64,000 nucleotides of DNA from Dastarcus helophoroides (lineage: Eukaryota > Arthropoda > Insecta > Coleoptera > Bothrideridae), in the NCBI GenBank assembly GCA_028583605.1, contig CM053335.1:11538053-11602052 (forward strand). The letters run 5' to 3'. Positions 59,701 through 64,000 of the stretch are shown in pieces; the stretch's first letter is position 1, and each line of letters starts with the position of its first letter. The translations under genes were made by a program, and so were the position numbers. Under the pieces are notes generated by a model, which had not been told where the DNA came from, searched no databases, and saw only the letters and a list, made by a program, of their open reading frames with translations.

Positions 59701-60310
59701 CCTTGAGATCACGTGAAGTTGAAATTGTCTATTATTTAGCCATTCTGAATTCAAGTGACCTTGCTAGCATAACCTTGGTCACAACTAATCCTGGACTCAC
59801 GAGAATTTGAGCCCACGCAACTTTAAGCATACATGAGCTCGAGTAAACGTGACTTTGAACTCACAAGACTTTGAACAAACGCGACTTTGACATCACATGA
59901 CCTTAAGATCACGTGACGTTGAAATTGTTTGTTCTTTAGCTATTCTGACCTTGAATTCAAGTGACCTTGTTAACGTAATCTCGATCTCACGAGACCTTGA
60001 ACTCACGTGACCTTGAGTAAATATGAGCTTGAACAAACGTGACCTTGAGTTCGCATGATCTTGAGTTCAACGGCATTTTATCCTGTATGACTCTGACTTT
60101 GAGTTTCCGCTACTCACAAGACGAGTTAACGTGATCTTGATCACAGGCGACTTGAGCTAAAGTAATCCTCATCCCATGAAACGCGACCTAGAGATTACGT
60201 GATTTTGAACAAACGTGACTCTCAAATTACGTTTCCTTGGGCGCACGTGATCTTGAACTCAGGTGATTTTGGGCTCGTGTGATCTTTAACTCACCTGACC
60301 TTGAACTCAT
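56718..60310. repeat. 16-bp minisatellite (ACGTGACCTTGAACTC), ~3.6 kb
   Basis: The sequence can be cut into successive 16-base words, for example ACGTGACCTTGAACAA, ACGTGACCTTGAGCTC, ACATGACCTTCAGATT. The unit contains TGACCTTGA, whose complement TCAAGGTCA is the monomer site of FTZ-F1/SF-1 and ERR nuclear receptors. Where the previous unit ends in TC, the junction makes TCACGTGAC, an E-box/CLEAR-type site. Later words drift (ACTTTGAAC, ATCTTGAAC). From about 58.9 to 60.0 kb a ~200-bp higher-order unit, marked by GTTGAAATTGTCTATTATTT or similar, recurs at 59112, 59310, 59512, 59727 and 59922. Weaker copies begin near 56290. There is no coding capacity. Confidence 0.92.
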
Positions 60311-60349
60311 GTCATCTTAAATTCCAGAGAAATAGTGATTTTGGCCTCA

Positions 60350-61640
60350 TTTAAAATTTCTAAAAAAAATTGGACATTAAATGTTAAATTTTTTTTCGAT
60401 ATACGTAGATTTTAAATAAAAAAATCTCTAGATTCCTATTTAAGAAAAATTGACGTGAAATCTGGATAACTGATTTTTTATTTTTGAAAAGTTGGCTAAA
60501 ACTATTACATTTCTAGAAAAAGTCGAATTTTTGAGATACTCTTTCTTGTCTAATAGATTTGCAAACTAATTTTTTTCAAAATTTTTGTTTTTATTTTTCC
60601 AAATTTCCAATTTAAGTATAAAATGCTTACGTTTTTGTCTAAAATTGCGATTTCAAATTCGAAATGTCCGAAAATTATCACCCCTTTTAGTAAAAATTTA
60701 GATTTTATTCTCCAAATTTTTTCTTTTTTCTCGAAAGTTTGCATTTAAATTTAAGTTAAAAAATTGAATATTCGATGTTGGAATTTTAATGAATATTGAA
60801 TATTTGATTTTTGTTTGGAAAGTTCAAATTTTCTAGATAATGTGTCGCATTTAAACTTAAGTTAAAAAATTGAAGATTACGATGTTGGAATTTTAATAAA
60901 TATTGAATATTTGATTCTTGTTTGGAAAGTTCAAATTTTCTAGATAATGTGTCGCAATTGTAAGAATAAAGTCAAATTTATAGCAATTTCAATAATAAAT
61001 TCTGTTTTATAGAAGTTTTGTCGACTTAAAATTCAAATTTTCTTTAATTTTAACTTTTCTCATTTCAAATTTAGACGTTTTTTTTTTCAAAATTGTGAAT
61101 CAAAACTCGAAACTAAAAAAACTAAAGGTACAAATTAAATCAGAATTTTGATGTTGATATTTTGACCAAAAATTCTAAATTTTAATTAAGTATTAGGAGA
61201 AAAGGTGAAAAAATTCTTCAAAAAACGTAATTTTTAAAATTTCTAGGAAACTTAAGTAGCAACATTTTTTTCGATGGGAAAATCAAAGTTGCCAACTGAA
61301 AATCGAAATTTTGAGATCAATAAAAAATCATACAAACATTCCAGTAGCTAAATTCGTGCAAAACATCTAAATTTTGAGTAACTGATAAGCTGATATTTAA
61401 AAATATATATAAATAAAAAATATATATAAAAAAATCGAATTAATACAAACATTTTAGAAAAGGAAGGAGATCTTGACGAAGTTTTGAGAAAAAAGTCGAT
61501 GTGGTTTAATTGAAATCGACATTTTTAAGGATAAAACTGAAATATCAAAAAAACAAAATTTCACTTGGAAACCTCAAAAAAATATGTTTTATATTTTAAA
61601 ATTTCAACTTCAATGTATAAATTTCGAGACTAAAATCTAT
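60350..61640. repeat. Decayed AT-rich phrase sequence with one ~125-bp duplication
   Basis: ATATTTGATTTTTGTTTGGA to AATTTTCTAGATAATGTGTC at 60795-60848 recurs at 60909-60956 with flanking text. The rest is diffuse AAATTTTGA/TCAAAATTT sequence. Confidence 0.5.
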
Positions 61641-61649
61641 CGAAAGTAA

Positions 61650-62210
61650 TAATTTGACATTACTACTTTCAGAATTGAGAGAGCAATGGAAAAATAATTT
61701 TTTTAAATGTATTAGAGAAGTTAGAATTTGGTAATTATAATAGAAATATGACAGAATATTTATAACAGGAAGTCAGGAAGTATTTTGCTGCATAACTTTT
61801 TAAAATTTGTGCATAATTGCAGTAGATGAGATAACTTTTTAAAGCCAACATTAATAAAACAGATGGGGGTTAAACAACAAAGTGTTCATCTCTTATCATG
61901 TATAATAGTTGAACCATAAAAAGTTATCACTCTTCTATCAGTTACGGTTTAACTGTCACTGTAAACAAACATCAATTGTAGCTGTAGTATATCAGAAAGA
62001 CCGCCAGAACCAAAATATTATCAACAATTACCACTTCGTTTTCAATTTGATCCAACAAATTTTTTAATTGGAGCAAATTTAGACGTTTAAATAACGAAAA
62101 TGCATCAATAACTAACTTAATAACTATAAATTAAAATGCTTATCTAACAATAAGTTGAGCGAATTAAGCACCTGAAACTAGTCAAGGTGATTATCAGAGA
62201 CTCGAGATGG
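61650..62210. other. Unique AT-rich sequence, nothing recognised
   Basis: No gene, RNA or tandem repeat is visible before the triple repeat. Confidence 0.4.
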
Positions 62211-63012
62211 TTCAACGCCAGTAATCTTAGCAAACAGTTTTCAGAACGTTAGCAGCATGCACGAAACATAAACGTCAGACTGCTATAATTATTCGATTTT
62301 TAGCATAGACTGTCAGCGTGGATACAATAATCCAAATCTCCGCTTTGCAGTATATTTTCTGAACTGACAACACTGCACTGCGTTAAGTTTCACACAATGG
62401 ATCTTTACCCAAAGCCATCCAGAAGGAGTCGTAGAGTTGTTGTAGAGCTGTTGTAGAGCTGCTGTAGCGTCGTTGTTCAACGCCAGCAAAAAGTTTTTAG
62501 AACATAAGATCTCTGCTGCATGCATGAGACATAAACATCAGACTGCTACAATTATTCGATTTTTAGCATAGACTGTCAGCGTGGATACAATAATCCAAAT
62601 CTCCGCTTTGCAGTATATTTTCTGAACTGACAACACTGCACTGCGTTAAGTTTCACACAACGGAGCTTTACCCAAAGCCATCTAGAAGGAGTCATAGAGC
62701 TGTTGCAGAACTGTTGCAGAGTTGTTGTAGAGCTGTTGTAGAGCTGCTGTAGCGTCGTTGTTCAACGCCAGCAAAAAACTGTTAGAACATAAGATCTCTG
62801 CTGCATGCATGAGACATAAACGTCAGGCGGCTACAATTATTCGATTTTTAGCACAAACTGTCAGCGTGGATACAATAATCCAAATCTACGCTTTGCAGTA
62901 TATTTTCTGAACTGACAACTCTGCACTGCGATAAGTTTCATACAACGGAACTTTACCCAAAGTCATCCAGAAGCAGTGGTAGAGCTTTTGTAGAGCTGTT
63001 CGAGTTGTTAGA
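62211..63012. repeat. Three tandem ~265-285-bp units
   Basis: Units start with TTCAACGCCAG at 62211, 62476 and 62761. Each carries GCTGCATGCATGAGACATAA, ATTATTCGATTTTTAGCATA, GTCAGCGTGGATACAATAAT, CCAAATCTCCGCTTTGCAGT and a variable tail of GTTGTAGAGCTGTTGTAGAG. Units 2 and 3 are most alike. The length differences come from the number of GTTGTAGAGCT repeats. Confidence 0.92.
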
Positions 63013-63262
63013 GCTTGAAATACAAATCTTGACCCCTGAAACCAAGAAAGATTAAAAAACACAACAAAGGTTGCTCTAAGGCGTTTCAACAGCCAAGCTA
63101 TCTTCTTCAGAGAGCGTAGTATTTCTCTGAAGATGATAGCTTGGGTGTCGAAACGCGTTAGAGCCACATCTGTTGTGTATTTTAATCTTCCTTGCTTTCA
63201 GGGGACAAGATTTGTATTTCAATTTTTGAAGATAACCAAGGACCAGTCCGTTCTACCAAAAT
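63012..63262. mobile_element. Foldback element copy G, both arms nearly complete
   Basis: Left arm CTTGAAATACAAATCTTGAC to TCTTCTTCAGAGAGCGT; right arm TTTCTCTGAAGATGATAGCT to GACCAGTCCGTTCTACCAAA. This is the most complete right end in the window. It is inserted at the end of the third tandem unit, so it is younger than that array. Confidence 0.8.
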
Positions 63263-64000
63263 TATTGTTAGAGCTGGTAAAGACATTGTACTTCACGATG
63301 TTTCCCTAACGTGCGGAGTGAAGCATCCGTGAGATGTGTAATTTCAAATTGCGATTACGCAAAAATGATACCGCTAGAAATCCTCATATTTTATGATTTC
63401 ATTGCCAACGTTACTTCACATAATATATTAATTTTTCGTCAAAATCTATAGAAGAGTTAGGGGGCAATAAATTAAAATCTTTTCGAGAACGTGTTTGGCC
63501 TATACTTTACATGTTAAAAATGGCAACTTTGACGTTGAATATCTCGGCTTCGGCACCGTCACGGGTCTTTTAATTTGGCATGTGTTTTAGTAACACTTTT
63601 AATAACATCTGACAGAAATTTAAATAAAATCTATTAATAGTAAGAGGTAAAAAAATAGTAATTGGTGAAATACCTCAAGTCGAGTGAGTACTTGAAAGAT
63701 AATTTTTGAAATCATTTTTCCTGACAAAGTTTCTGACAAAGATAAAGATTTGAAAGTATTTTGAAATAACTGAAGATGAAAAACGAGTCATTATGAATCA
63801 TCAGATTACCCCAAACGTCACGTTGTTCCTAAAGTCACCGATATAAAAATGGTATAAGATATAAGAATTGTAGACAATTCAATTACTAGCAAAACTAGTT
63901 TTTTTAATTTAATTGTGAACACGCGCTATTTATTTGCAAAGTGAGCTAAAACAGTTATCAAAGAAGCGATCTGGTATCAATCTCTTTGAATGAACGCAGC
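63263..64000. other. Unique AT-rich sequence to the window end
   Basis: No open frame of interest, no tandem repeat and no exon for the methuselah-like receptor is recognisable. Confidence 0.4.

Noticed and set aside
56718..60310. CRISPR-like array
   Set aside because: The sequence is insect-type. Units are contiguous 16-mers with no unique spacers, and there are no cas genes.

Overview
This window looks like insect nuclear DNA, probably from a beetle, although the order is an inference. It is AT-rich, the genes have many exons with short GT-AG introns, and one gene is an arthropod-type methuselah-like receptor. Four protein-coding genes are supported, all on the + strand. They are a stathmin (a likely first exon at 10794-10872, seven further exons at 31358-34525), a complete six-exon Sec12/PREB gene (43361-46540), an intronless divergent centrin (47818-48441), and the first coding exon of a methuselah-like GPCR (52587-53310) whose 7TM exons are not recognisable here. 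The two complete multi-exon models rest on reading frame and splice phase that close exactly across all introns.

Region by region: 1-4.4 kb, 6.55-10.3 kb, 13.4-16.4 kb, 23.2-25.6 kb, 48.7-52.3 kb and 53.6-56.3 kb are long, degenerate AT-rich arrays of a ~17-bp phrase (core AATTTCGACTTTT or its complement), with ~195-bp and ~535-bp higher-order units in places. Between 10.5 and 31.3 kb lies what I infer to be a ~20.5-kb first intron of stathmin. It holds a ~185-bp satellite, a hAT element with a broken transposase, a 27-bp minisatellite, a LINE tail, two GA arrays, a tRNA-like sequence and several copies of a repeat built on the 20-bp palindrome ATGACGCACCGGTGCGTCAT. From 35.5 to 43 kb there are more DNA transposons, two of them with exact 8-bp target-site duplications, a 47-bp micro-insertion with its own 8-bp duplication, and a 3.1-kb segment bounded by 70-bp inverted repeats that match at 69 of 70 positions.

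The distal part (56.7-60.3 kb) is a ~3.6-kb minisatellite with a 16-bp unit close to ACGTGACCTTGAACTC. Its units overlap an E-box (CACGTG) and, on the opposite strand, TCAAGGTCA, the monomer site of FTZ-F1/ERR-type nuclear receptors. It is followed by three ~265-285-bp tandem repeats. Seven copies of a foldback element are scattered over the window; its arms carry a hammerhead-ribozyme-like core.

The genes do not form a pathway. Stathmin controls microtubules, Sec12/PREB starts COPII vesicle formation at the ER, centrin belongs to centrioles or basal bodies, and the methuselah-like protein would be a cell-surface receptor. The main novelty lies in the repeat architecture and in a tandemly duplicated stathmin exon pair.
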